Part shown: one piece after another, positions 31,431-40,343 of the stretch
Position numbering within the stretch: the first letter of the stretch is position 1
Layout: every line of letters starts with the position of its first letter
Assembly: GCA_003427395.1 (NCBI GenBank)
Contig: BFEA01000429.1
Coordinates: 377,185-417,527 of the forward strand
Reading direction: 5' to 3'
Length of the DNA: 40,343 nt
From: Chara braunii
Lineage: Eukaryota; Streptophyta; Charophyceae; Charales; Characeae
Made by a program: the position numbers and the translations under genes
The notes under the pieces: model-generated
Seen by the model: the letters and a program-made list of their open reading frames with translations, nothing else
Told to the model about the DNA's origin: nothing
Databases searched by the model: none

Positions 31431-31545
31431 GCACTATGGGCCAAGATACAGTTTTGAGTTACAGTTTGGGCAATGTATACAACCCAGCCTTCTGGCCATA
31501 TAGGGTGCCTGAAGTGCAATTGCAAACTGTATCTTGCCCCATTGC
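31431..31545. mobile_element. Small TIR element, 115 bp
   Basis: GCACTATGGGCCAAGATACA, then GTTT (31431-31454) faces AAACTGTATCTTGCCCCATT, then GC (31524-31545). The centre is a short unrelated sequence. It lies directly after the A-tail of the orphan LINE tail and just before the SINE. Confidence 0.7.
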
Positions 31546-31567
31546 TTTTTAATGACACCTGACCCTG

Positions 31568-31700
31568 CCAGTGGCCTAACTCAGTTGGTAAGGCTCGCAA
31601 TTGGGATTCAGGAGGCCGTGGGTTCAATCCCTATTGGCCTCATGCACCTTCCTGGGCACATTGGCCGCATGTACCTTCCTGGGCAAGCTTGACGCCCGCC
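31568..31700 (+). mobile_element. tRNA-derived SINE, copy 2
   Basis: The A box TGGCCTAACTCAGTTGG (31572-31588) and B box GGTTCAATCCC (31621-31631) have tRNA spacing. After them CATGCACCTTCCTGGGCAC and CATGTACCTTCCTGGGCAAG form a two-copy repeat of about 27 bp, one unit of which is present in copy 1 on the minus strand at 25330. The 3' end is undefined; no clear A-tail follows. Confidence 0.78.
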
Positions 31701-32400
31701 ACCTAGAGATAGACCACTGGATCCCCCGATCGGCATTGAGCAGAGACTCCTGATGTTCGTAGTGGAGGGGACCTGAGGGGAGGCACAGGAATTGGTCCTG
31801 TTGGCATGGTCCCTGATGCTACCGGCTTGTGATAAGCTCAGACCCGTACCGCGCGGCTTGCCGTATCCCTGAGGAAAAATCCCCTGGAAGCCCCGAAGTA
31901 CGGATGTGAACAAAAAGGGGGTTTTCTTTCTTTTTGCTTTTGTTTTCTTTTTGAAATGGCTTTTTCTTTTTTTTTGGCTAATAACTCCCGCGCGGGCGAA
32001 TAGCGGCCGCTGTATGAAAACCAAGAAACGGTTTCGGTTGGGACTTTTTGAATTTTTGTGCGTGCACGCCTAAGCTCCGATTTCTTCGCGCGTCTCGCAC
32101 CCCCGTTTCTTGCTTTGCATCCCTGCGCCATCTTCCTTTCTTGCTGCGCGCGTTTCCCTCATGCCGGACTCTTCGTCTTCCCCTACGCCCAGCTTGATCC
32201 TTACCCCGTCTTCCTCCNCGAAGTGATTGGCTGCGTAGTTGGGATGCTCGGATCGATGTGGAGAGCGGGAAACCGCGCACCACTTGAACGAACACCCCAA
32301 TCACGTAGGACCATGCAATCCCGCGGGTCGAACCCTCTAACTCCCCACCTTTCTCCTGTCATGCGCATCTACACCCTGCGCTGCACGCACCTCGCGCTGA
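31701..32400. other. Unassigned stretch
   Basis: T-rich runs between 31925 and 31975 and a GC-rich part with one ambiguous base at 32218. No gene recognised. Confidence 0.45.
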
Positions 32401-32420
32401 CAACCCGCCGCCTCCCGCGC

Positions 32421-32428
32421 TATAAATT
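32421..32428 (+). promoter_or_regulatory. Possible TATA box
   Basis: TATAAATT sits in a CG-rich context (CTCCCGCGC upstream) and is followed about 30 bp later by a CT-rich tract, CCTCTCCTCTCCCTCTC. It could drive the downstream LTR element or an unknown transcript. It is about 1.7 kb from the primer-binding site, long for an LTR leader. Confidence 0.3.
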
Positions 32429-33005
32429 TGCGCAACCCTCTCCTCTCCCTCTCTTTTGATCTCGGCTGCAATGTTGCGCGAGCTATGCGCGAAGTCCGCG
32501 GCGCCGAACAGGCTCGACGAGCCCAAGGACGGGCGGAGTGACGACGCGGGGTGGACCCACGGTAGACTCGGGGCGAAGCAGTCGGAGGGACTAAGCAGTG
32601 GTGGGGATTGGACGCCGGCCGGCAGGGCCTTGTGGGTATGGTGGTCGGTGGTCTTGGGAAGTTTTAAGGGTTGCGCCTGGGGGCGGCAGTTAATTGAGAA
32701 TTTTTGTATACAAGAAGGACTCGCTTTTATCTCCATTGCTGCTTTGTCTATGCATAACGTGTGTATGAGGCCCCGAGTGATGGGAGCTTGTTGTGCGCAT
32801 GAGTGATGTCAAAGGTCTATGGATGATTGGATGTCCTGTCAAGGGTTGTTGATTGCATGCATGTATGTGTGTATGTACTTATCCGGGAGGGGACGGGGGA
32901 ACTGAACTGGAGGACCGTCTGCTTAGGAGTATGAGTGGGTTAATCCCGTTGTTCCTCTCCCTTCCGCGGCCCTTCCTGCGCCCACGCGTAGTCTCGGTGT
33001 AACTC

Positions 33006-33021
33006 ACTCTCTCTCTCTCTC
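33006..33021. repeat. (CT)n microsatellite
   Basis: Short CT run, just before an open plus frame (33035-33715) that I do not accept as a gene because it has no recognisable motif. Confidence 0.8.
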
Positions 33022-34125
33022 CTTTCTTTTTGAATTGGTAGTCATCGCTTTGGAACTTCTCGTCCCTGTTCCGGTGACGTCAACCGTCGGCGTCCGCGCG
33101 GGCAGTCGACGCCCCCACGACGGAGAAGGGAACTTAGGTTTATCTTCTGCCAACGCACTAACCTCGAGAGAGAAGGGTTGCATCGAGTGTTGCATGGAGA
33201 CGGTGTTGGTATGGATGACCTGGAGCGCGGGGTCTGGCCCGTGTTTATCGCCTACCTCCGATCGCCCCATCTCGCTACCGGCCTTCCCCATCGCAGATGA
33301 CGACGGCGTCTACTGCGATGCAGATGTCCGGCGCGCTTTGAGCCGAATGGAGCAAGTCTGTTGGCGAGACCCGCCCCGGGCGTTTAATATTAGGGGAGAC
33401 GGGTTCGTCTTAATTTATCGTTTCGATTTCCCGACTCTAATATTGCCTTATACGGGTCTGACTGTATTGCCCTGGTCAGGCGCTCACACCACGTGGCGGC
33501 CGCAGTTTGATTGTCGCTGGTATCGCCAGGGGGACTCGTGTTCTTGGCGACGCTTGGTCCTGGGTTACGAGGGAGCGGCACGTTTTCCCGAGCTCTCCCG
33601 TAACGCGGGGGCGCTGCCCGCGCAATTTCGAATTCGGATGTCAGCGAGTCCTCCTGCCGCTTCGAGCTCTCGAAAACTTTCGCGCGGACTTTGCGAGTCC
33701 GACGCTGAGGCTTGAAGGCCTCGAACCAACCACCTCTACAACAAAAACCCGACGGTCCGGTCACTTCATGAGGCCGAAAACGAGGCCTGAAGGCTTCGAA
33801 CCCATCACCTATCCCTCAAACCTATGACGACTGGAGTTTCTGTCTTCCGCCGCCATGGCCCTCTCCCCTTGATGCCTTGTCCCTTCCTGATGCATGACGG
33901 CAGTTCGTTTTTGTGGAAACCCTTCTGATTTTATCGCTTTGAAGTGATCCGACCCCCACGGGACTTCGCGACGACAGTTCGACTTCGGGGTAACCTCTGG
34001 CACGAAACGAGAGTCTCCCGTTCCGTCCGAGAGACTCAACCCCTACGACCAAAAATCCTCGGCCATGACCCTCCTAGAACTCTGATCGGCGACCCAGTAC
34101 GGGAAGCCGCGAGGGGGCGTGAGGT

Positions 34126-34138
34126 TGGTATCAGAGCT
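34126..34138 (+). other. LTR-retrotransposon primer-binding site
   Basis: TGGTATCAGAGCT is the common plant primer-binding site complementary to the 3' end of initiator tRNA-Met. It lies 184 bp before the gag ATG in the same orientation. The 5' LTR should end just upstream, but a canonical CA end is not visible. Confidence 0.8.
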
Positions 34139-34321
34139 GATTCGTTTCGGCTCCGAGGTTTTCCTAGGACGATTATCCTATTTAAGAGTTTTTCCTTTTT
34201 GATCTTTTTTGTTTTAGATTTTTCTCATTTATTTTTGAGTAGGCTGGCTCCCCGTCGACGGCGGCCCGCGAATAGCAATCAGAACCGAGCGAGAGGACGG
34301 GCTCGAGATCCGCCTTCCGCG

Positions 34322-35506
34322 ATGGTGGAACCCGGAATTGGGGGTGGAAACGACGACGATAACCACACGGGGATCGCCAATCATCCCCTGTATTTTGTAC
34401 CTCCTCTCTCCGAAGTTCCCATTTTCTCCGAAGATGATACCGACCCTCGCACCTGGCTAGCTGCCTTGAAGGCTCAGGGCTGGTCGGACCAGTTGCTCCG
34501 AGAAGGAATTCCCGGAAGGTTAGCCGGAACCGCTTTTGAGTGGTATGGACAGAACCCCTTCACTAATTGGTTAGCCTTCTAGAGGAAATTTCTTGACAGG
34601 TTTGATCACACCGCACTAGGTCAATGCCTCCGTCTAATAAAGGAATACACGCAGCAGCCTCGGGAGACCTTGGCTAGATATGCTGAACGTTTTACGTACC
34701 TAGCCGAACGCTCCTGGGTGGACGAGAAAATGGTACGGACTGATTTCGTCAGAGGATTGTCAGAATCTCACCTGCGGAAAAAGATCCGCAAGAAATGCAA
34801 CCCTATAGAACATACCCTGATGGAGCTAATTCATTACGCCATTAAGTACGGGAAAGAAAATGACGATGTGGGCCTGGATTCAGAATCCGACGAAGACGAC
34901 CCTTCGGGTGTTCGACGCAATAGCTACTCCGCTACGGCACGAATGTTCGAAGATCGCTTCGGGTTGGGTCCGGCAAAAAAAGGCTCGAATCGGAAAGCTT
35001 CTTCCTCTGCTTCGACCTCCCGTCGCTCTGGTCAAGCTCAAGGAGGCCGGGGCGAGGAAGAAGTATCCATGAAAGAGGTCGCGGCCCAACTAGTTACGGT
35101 AATGGCCCCGTTGACGGAGTTTGTTCAAGGTTTGCAGCGGCAACGCATAGCCGCCGCACAACGACAACGAGCAGCTATAGCTGTCGAGGCCCCTATGATA
35201 AGACCGGCCGTGGCCGGGGCTGCCCCACCCCTGCGCTGTTATAACTGTAATCAGCCAGGTCACCTTGCGAAAGATTGTCCGAAACCTCGAACTCAGAGTG
35301 GGCCCGCGGGACCCACCGGACCTTCACAAATCCCACTGGCTGCTCCAACCGCTGCAGGACCAGGGAGGGTAACCACGGTGATGGATACTGGAACAACGAA
35401 AATGGTGACCCCTGCGGCCACGGAAATAGGGCCCGATGAATACATGGCTGCGGCGATGTTCGAACCCGGGACCATTGGAGTGATACGTCACGTTGTCGAC
35501 CGGTAG
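34322..35506 (+). pseudogene. LTR-retrotransposon gag (one internal stop)
   Basis: This is the structural capsid/nucleocapsid protein of an LTR element. From ATG 34322 the frame spans 394 codons with a single TAG at 34580-34582. The start is preferred over 33944 because the primer-binding site lies inside that longer frame. A Retrotrans_gag region (FSEDDTDPRTWLAALKAQGW, GTAFEWYGQNPF, then QQPRETLARYAERF) is followed by a charged linker and the knuckle CYNCNQPGHLAKDC (C-x2-C-x4-H-x4-C). The frame ends at HVVDR with no clear protease, integrase or reverse transcriptase behind it. VMDTGTTK near the end resembles a protease DTG word, but the context is wrong. Gypsy-type is likely. Confidence 0.85.
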
Positions 35507-35960
35507 AAGGGGTCTGCCGGCACGCCGTCCGAACCCTATGCCTCGCGCCGCGTCTGTCACCCGTGGGAGGGTCGGTCGAGGCTCCTGTAACCTGCACAAA
35601 ACATGTCACTCCACATCAACAAATACAAGTACCGTAGCCGACCGTGACCAATGCCAGAAGGCACTCATGAAACACTGTCTAGCAGAAATAAAAGAAGTAG
35701 TTGCATTCAGTCCAAAACAATGGGATGCGAAACACTCGTTCCGGCCTCAGCCGTACACCTCACTCCTGTGTCTGGGAAGTCCGTCTGAGTCCCTACGGAC
35801 CTAGTCAACAAACATCGCCTAATCCTCCTCCCGATTGGGTGTCGCCTGTACCGTGCACGTCGATCCCAAGGGACCGTGCTCGAACTCTCAGTGTTGGAAG
35901 TAGCCTCCCTCGCCCATCGGGGCCAAAGCTCCAGATCCACCGTGACCATAGTTCGGGTGT
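35507..35960. other. Unassigned stretch after gag
   Basis: No protease or pol coding sequence could be recognised in any frame. The sequence moves gradually into the minisatellite. Confidence 0.5.
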
Positions 35961-35964
35961 ACCC

Positions 35965-36560
35965 CTTCGGAAAGTCACCCCACGAAAGTTCCCCTTCGGA
36001 AAGCCTGCTTCACGAAAGTACCCGCTCGTTAAGCCCCCTTCGGACGTACTCCCTTGGAGAGCCCACTTCGCGAAAGTACCCCTTCGGATAGCCCGCTTCG
36101 CGAAAATACCCCTTCGGAAAGCCCGCTTTACGAAAGTACCCGCTCGAGAAGCCCCCTTCGGTCGTGCCTCTTCGAAAGGACCGCTTCACAAAAAGTACAC
36201 CTTCGGGATAGTGTCCCTTCGGTAAAGTGCCCCTTCGACGAAGTGCCCCTTCGGTAGAGCGCCCGCTCGATAAAAGTGTCCGCTCGGTGAAGTATCCGCT
36301 TGGTAAAAGTGCCTGCTCGGTAAAGTGCCCTTGTGCAAAATACCCCTTCGGTAATGTGTCTCTTCAGTAAAGTGCCCCTTCGATAAAGTACCTCTCCGGT
36401 AAGTGCCCCCCCGGTAGAATACCCCTCCGGCAAGTGCCTCTTCGGTGGGTGCTCCCGGTAAAATACCTCTTCGGCAAAGTGCTCCCGGTAAAACGCCCCC
36501 TTCGGAGAAGTCTCCCCGGTAAAAGCCTCTTCGGTGAAATGCCCCCTTCATCGGGCCTGG
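35965..36560. repeat. Degenerate minisatellite, about 16-bp unit
   Basis: Some 35 units resembling GTGCCCCTTCGGTAAA follow head to tail, with unit lengths of 14-18 bp. The first third shows a double unit alternating CCCTTCGGAAAGCCCGCTTC with ACGAAAGTACC. The array is free of stops in several frames, giving artefactual proteins on both strands. Each unit contains C-TTCG-G, which in RNA forms a stable tetraloop. Confidence 0.92.
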
Positions 36561-36599
36561 CTCGGAGAGTGCCCCTTCACGGCCCTGACTCAATCCTAC

Positions 36600-39500
36600 G
36601 TCCCGATCTGCATCGGAAGCCTGGTTTGGCTTGATGTCCCGATCTGCGCTTAAGGAGCCTAACCCACCTGACGAACCGAACGCCGATCAGAGAACCCGAT
36701 TGTGACTCGAGGGCGTGCCCAAAGATGCCGCCTTGCGTGGTTCCGATGTAGAAGGCTGCCCGTACCCTGACTCGGTGTGAGGAAACCCGGGGAGGGGTCG
36801 CCTGTTCTTTGCTGAAGCCAAGGGCAGCGACGTCTGTCACTCGTCGTGCCCCCTTCAGAGGTCCTCAGCACTGAACAGGAGCGGGGCTTAGTTTTGCCTG
36901 CCACGCCCCGCTTTGAAGTTGATCTAGTACGTCCTTATTGGAGACGGAAACAAGGAAAGAACAAAGTAAAAACACAAACAAAATAAAACTGTATATCATG
37001 GCCCGCTGATCTGAGTTCCAAGTTGAAACGTGTTTTTGGGCTATTCCTGTTGATTCTCAGCTCGGCAGGGGCATGACTCAAATTTGGGTGCAAAGATGAG
37101 ATTAGGAATCTACTCTGATCTACAGGGATATTTTTGCAATAAACAAGAATCAGAAAGCGGCACCAACAAAACCCAAGCTACCGGGGTAGTCTCAAGATCC
37201 GATACATGACCAGGGTCACAGTTAGAACAGGGGAAGTTCCAAACCAGACAAAGTTCCAAGTGTAACCACAGCAGGAACTGGGACACACGCAGAAGTCTTG
37301 GGAAACCCTAGGGGTATTCCTATAATTTTCCGCCTACCACAATCCCTGGTAGCAGCTTGTTTTGCCATGTCCGTACAGACCAGATTGTCGGCGAAAGTTT
37401 GGGAACCGTGGTTCTCTGAATTTCAGAGCCAGCTCACCGTCTGCAACCGGAAGTATGTATGTACTCATCCAGCCAATAAAGGCATGCCAATGGATTCCCT
37501 TAATTAACAAGAGTGACACAGCTTCACAACTTTCGATTGGGGTAGAACCCAAAAATGCCAAAGATCAATCTCGTTGCTTCAAGGTCACTCTGATCCACGT
37601 GTATAAAGGTTGTCATACATGGTGATTATCAGATCATGTGCCAAAATGGTTACTTTATGACATTGTCGTCGTTGCTCTCTATCTCCTTCACAGCTCTCTG
37701 TCCATTTGCTGACTGTCTCTCTCTGTCTGTGAGTGTACCTTGTGGGCCAGATAGCAGTTAATCGACTCTCTTCGATATAATATAAGCCACCGTTCTCGAT
37801 CATCTCACTATCTCAACCTGATACTCACGAACTAAATGGCCTGGCCAACTCGATTAGATCAGCGGGACAAACTGCTACAGCCAGCCCACTCCAAATCCGC
37901 ACGGCCGCAATTTATTTATTTATTTATTTTTGACAGCCCGTCGCTAATCAGGTGCCCAGTCATCAAACCCATGTGGGTGCTCGAGATCGGGGGGCTCCCA
38001 CTTAGTTCAGCGAGCTTTGTCCTTCCTGCAGAATTACTGACCAGAGTGGTGAATGAAAGTTAAGCGTCAACATGGATAAATACACTGCCACACTCCAGTC
38101 TTTTGAGCTCTGCAGCGCTCCACTCAATCACCAGCAAGCAGTTCTTTGTGGTCGGACTCCCCGCGTGTGCCCATTCTTTGGCTTTGCCCGTTCTTTGGCT
38201 CTGTAGGCCACTCCGAGAGTCTTCACTTACAGGTACCTAGTCGTTTCAAGGCCAGGCACTTGAGATTGAAAAATGCAGTGACTGTCGCTTCACCTCTACT
38301 CAATCTCTCCCGTTTCCCCGGATTTGTGGAGCAATCGGGCTTGTCGCGCACCTCACCGTTATGTCCAAACTTCGTCAGTATGAGAATCGGAACGGTCAAA
38401 GCCTGCTCTTTGAAGTACCCCTGACACTCGCGAAAACGGATCTTGCATTGACGCTCTGAGTGAAAACTTATAGCCCTTTAACCCCGCCTATGTCGAAAAG
38501 GTAGCACAAAGGCTCTCTCGTTTCCCTTCACTCTCCTCCTAGCATTCCCTAGTCTCTACTCTCCCTCCTTTCTCATCCTCTAACCCTCTCACTCTCACCC
38601 AGTCCTCTCTCTCTCTTTGTCGGCTCCTTCCTCTTTCTGTCGCCTCCTCACGTGAGAGTCCGTTACTAGCTTGTCTGGACGCTTTATCATTCGTAAGCCG
38701 GGAGAAATGGCTAATGCAATCTCTTTCTTTTTCTGGTAAGTAGGATACACTCTGTTTTGGAGCACAAGGCTATCCAGATTCGTATGCAGTTCCCCTTTTC
38801 ATCAGGTTAAATACAATAAAATAAATTACGTTACACGGCCAAACGTGGCGCGTATTCAGGGTCAAATCCGTTTGCGTTCCGCACTCCACATCTCTCTCTA
38901 ATCTATCTTCCCTCTTGTCTCCATTTCACTGCCCGTCTCTCTCTCGCACTGTTTCCATCGTCACTCACCTCTTCCCCACCGATCACTGCCCACGGGTGCA
39001 GCGCTGACCGTAAACAGAGCTCTCACACGGAGGGATGCGAGTGGCGCCATCCTCTGCGCTCTTCGTCCTGCATACTCGTGCGCTGCATTCACCGCGGTCA
39101 CTTCCCCGGTGCGCCCAGTTCTCCCTGGTCGCCCTGCTGTCGAATTCCCCCTCGTGCTTGCCATGCTCCGCAACAGTTGTGCGTCGGGTACGCCTGGCAT
39201 GCCATCCCCCAGCCCGGTGTGTTGCCGGTACGCCTTGCACACCCTATTCCTGCCTCCCCCTCTCTGGTGAGGCGGAAGCGCTCTATTGTGGACTGCGTAC
39301 TCCAGGCACACACACCTCACACATACCTCTCAACTGTCCCCCCCCTTTACTCCTTTTGCGGGAGCTCTCTATATTCTTTTTGCCCCAAGCAGCACGGGCT
39401 CACCATCAGGCCCACGTCTACAGTCGAGTCCGTGCACCCTGTGGCCAAAAAATCATCAGGGTCTGCGGGTTGGTGCCAACCCCAGTCCGCAACGCCCGGT

Positions 39501-39600
39501 CCATCGCGCTCGGCAACTGTGTCATAACAGCAGTCCCACACCAGATTGATTATAGCTCCGAGCCGGGGCAGTTCCTGACCGGCATCGACTCCAGAAACTA
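36600..39600. other. Unassigned stretch
   Basis: There is no recognisable gene. CT-rich patches lie at 38515-38640 and 38885-38950, and a TTTA repeat at 37911-37930. I looked for a second copy of the 32.3-34.1 kb sequence (a 3' LTR) and saw none. Confidence 0.5.
37911..37930 (+). repeat. (TTTA)n microsatellite
   Basis: Five TTTA-type units, TTTATTTATTTATTTATTTT. Confidence 0.95.
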
Positions 39601-39609
39601 TNCCACCAA

Positions 39610-40343
39610 AACTCAGGTCTGTATCCGTGCCAAACCGATGACGAACCTGAAAACCAGTGCCCAATCGATGCGGAACCAAAACCGAACTCTTGCCGACAGC
39701 GAATATCATAGAGAGATGTCTTACCGTGGTTGTATCAAAAACAGTTCCATGTCCAAGCCAGCCCAAAACTAATCCTGTCAAACCAAACATAGAGATGTGT
39801 ACCACTTCGATGCCGAACCAAACATAGAATACCGCTCCCATGTCCCCGATCCGAACCAATGAAACCGTANCACAGCAATATCAGGCCCGGATAGCTCGCG
39901 TCATACAGCCCCGAGCGTGTCCCAAACCTGAAAAATAGTACTAGCCTGTAGTACCACGTTGATGCCAAACCAAACCGGACCTGGAATAACCACCCTTGAA
40001 CCTGTGAACAACATAGAGGCGCGTACCACTCAGGCGCCAAACCAATACCGAACCTGAAAATATCTCAGTGGAGTATACCATCCAGACGCCNAGCCAATAC
40101 TGAACCCGGAGTACATCTAGTGCCGAGCCGATACTGGCCCAGGAATAATAGTTCCGAACTAGTGTAACACCATACCGCACCAAATCCGAGTCTGAATACC
40201 CTGAACCGTACCGGCGCCGAGCCTGAAACAATGTCAAATACCGTGCAATACCTCAGTCCCGTAATAATACCGAACCATTGCCATACCAATGCCGAGGCTA
40301 AATTTACCAGTCTATGCGGCAGTGGCCCATACCGGACCAATGT
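39610..40343. repeat. Degenerate AC-rich tandem array at the right edge
   Basis: Variants of ATGCCGAACCAATACCGAAC recur near 39811, 39848, 39961, 40031, 40086, 40121, 40176, 40214 and 40267. From 40031 on the spacings alternate about 55 and 36 bp, hinting at a roughly 90-bp double unit. Ambiguous bases occur at 39602, 39870 and 40091. The array runs off the window. Confidence 0.65.

Noticed and set aside
33035-33715. 226-codon plus-strand frame before the gag region
   Set aside because: No recognisable domain and GC-rich context where long frames arise by chance; it lies in the likely LTR/leader region.
35376-35410. DTG word resembling a retroviral-type protease active site
   Set aside because: Followed by TTK rather than the usual A/S and lacking the surrounding hydrophobic pattern; the frame ends soon after.
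35965-36560. CRISPR-like array
   Set aside because: Units are contiguous and degenerate, without constant repeats separated by unique spacers; the genome context is eukaryotic.
36186-36593. Repetitive minus-strand protein (GALYRRGTL-like repeats) and the plus-strand frame 35701-36225
   Set aside because: Both are translations of the 16-bp minisatellite; open frames exist on both strands.
39035-39772. 245-codon plus-strand frame
   Set aside because: Contains an ambiguous base, has no motif and overlaps other long frames on both strands.

Overview
The window looks like intergenic, repeat-dominated nuclear DNA of a plant (streptophyte). The evidence is L1-type LINEs whose ORF1 has a DUF4283-like region plus a zinc knuckle and whose ORF2 has an endonuclease, a reverse transcriptase and a zf-RVT tail. 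There is also a plant-style LTR primer-binding site matching initiator tRNA-Met beside a Retrotrans_gag frame, a tRNA-derived SINE family and several small foldback elements. I found no host protein-coding gene I would defend, and I cannot name the species.

Left part (1-2.6 kb): a CA microsatellite, small inverted-repeat elements (649-872, and three members of one palindromic family at 402, 1935 and 2379), a perfect 28-bp hairpin and a 32-bp tandem duplication. Centre (2.6-23.7 kb): three LINEs on the minus strand. LINE-A (about 2.63-10.32 kb) is full length but carries several stops and frameshifts. LINE-B (14.09-20.98 kb plus 23.52-23.71 kb) is older and more damaged. LINE-C (20,985-23,515) is a 5'-truncated copy inserted inside LINE-B ORF1, flanked by a perfect 15-bp target-site duplication. 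Between LINE-A and LINE-B lies a 3.7-kb ORF-poor block (10.34-14.09 kb) whose general style suggests organellar, probably mitochondrial, DNA.

Right part: 24-32 kb is a mosaic of two SINE copies, orphan LINE 3' tails, a 2.9-kb segment bounded by matching inverted termini (26,103-28,988) that contains local repeats and a 300-bp foldback, and a related 0.4-kb TIR element (30,055-30,466). From about 32.4 kb there is an LTR-retrotransposon fragment: primer-binding site at 34,126, a gag frame at 34,322-35,506 with one internal stop, and no pol. It is followed by a degenerate 16-bp minisatellite (35.96-36.56 kb), largely featureless DNA, and a degenerate AC-rich tandem array at the right edge.

The most informative signals are: (1) a 3' tail module, ending in a hairpin with changed but still paired stems, shared by divergent LINEs and orphan copies; (2) an ORF1 C-terminal region conserved between LINE-A and LINE-B with no domain I recognise; (3) the nested insertion; (4) templated filler DNA inside LINE-B ORF2; (5) a TIR vocabulary shared by two elements with different subterminal words; and (6) a gag-only LTR element candidate.
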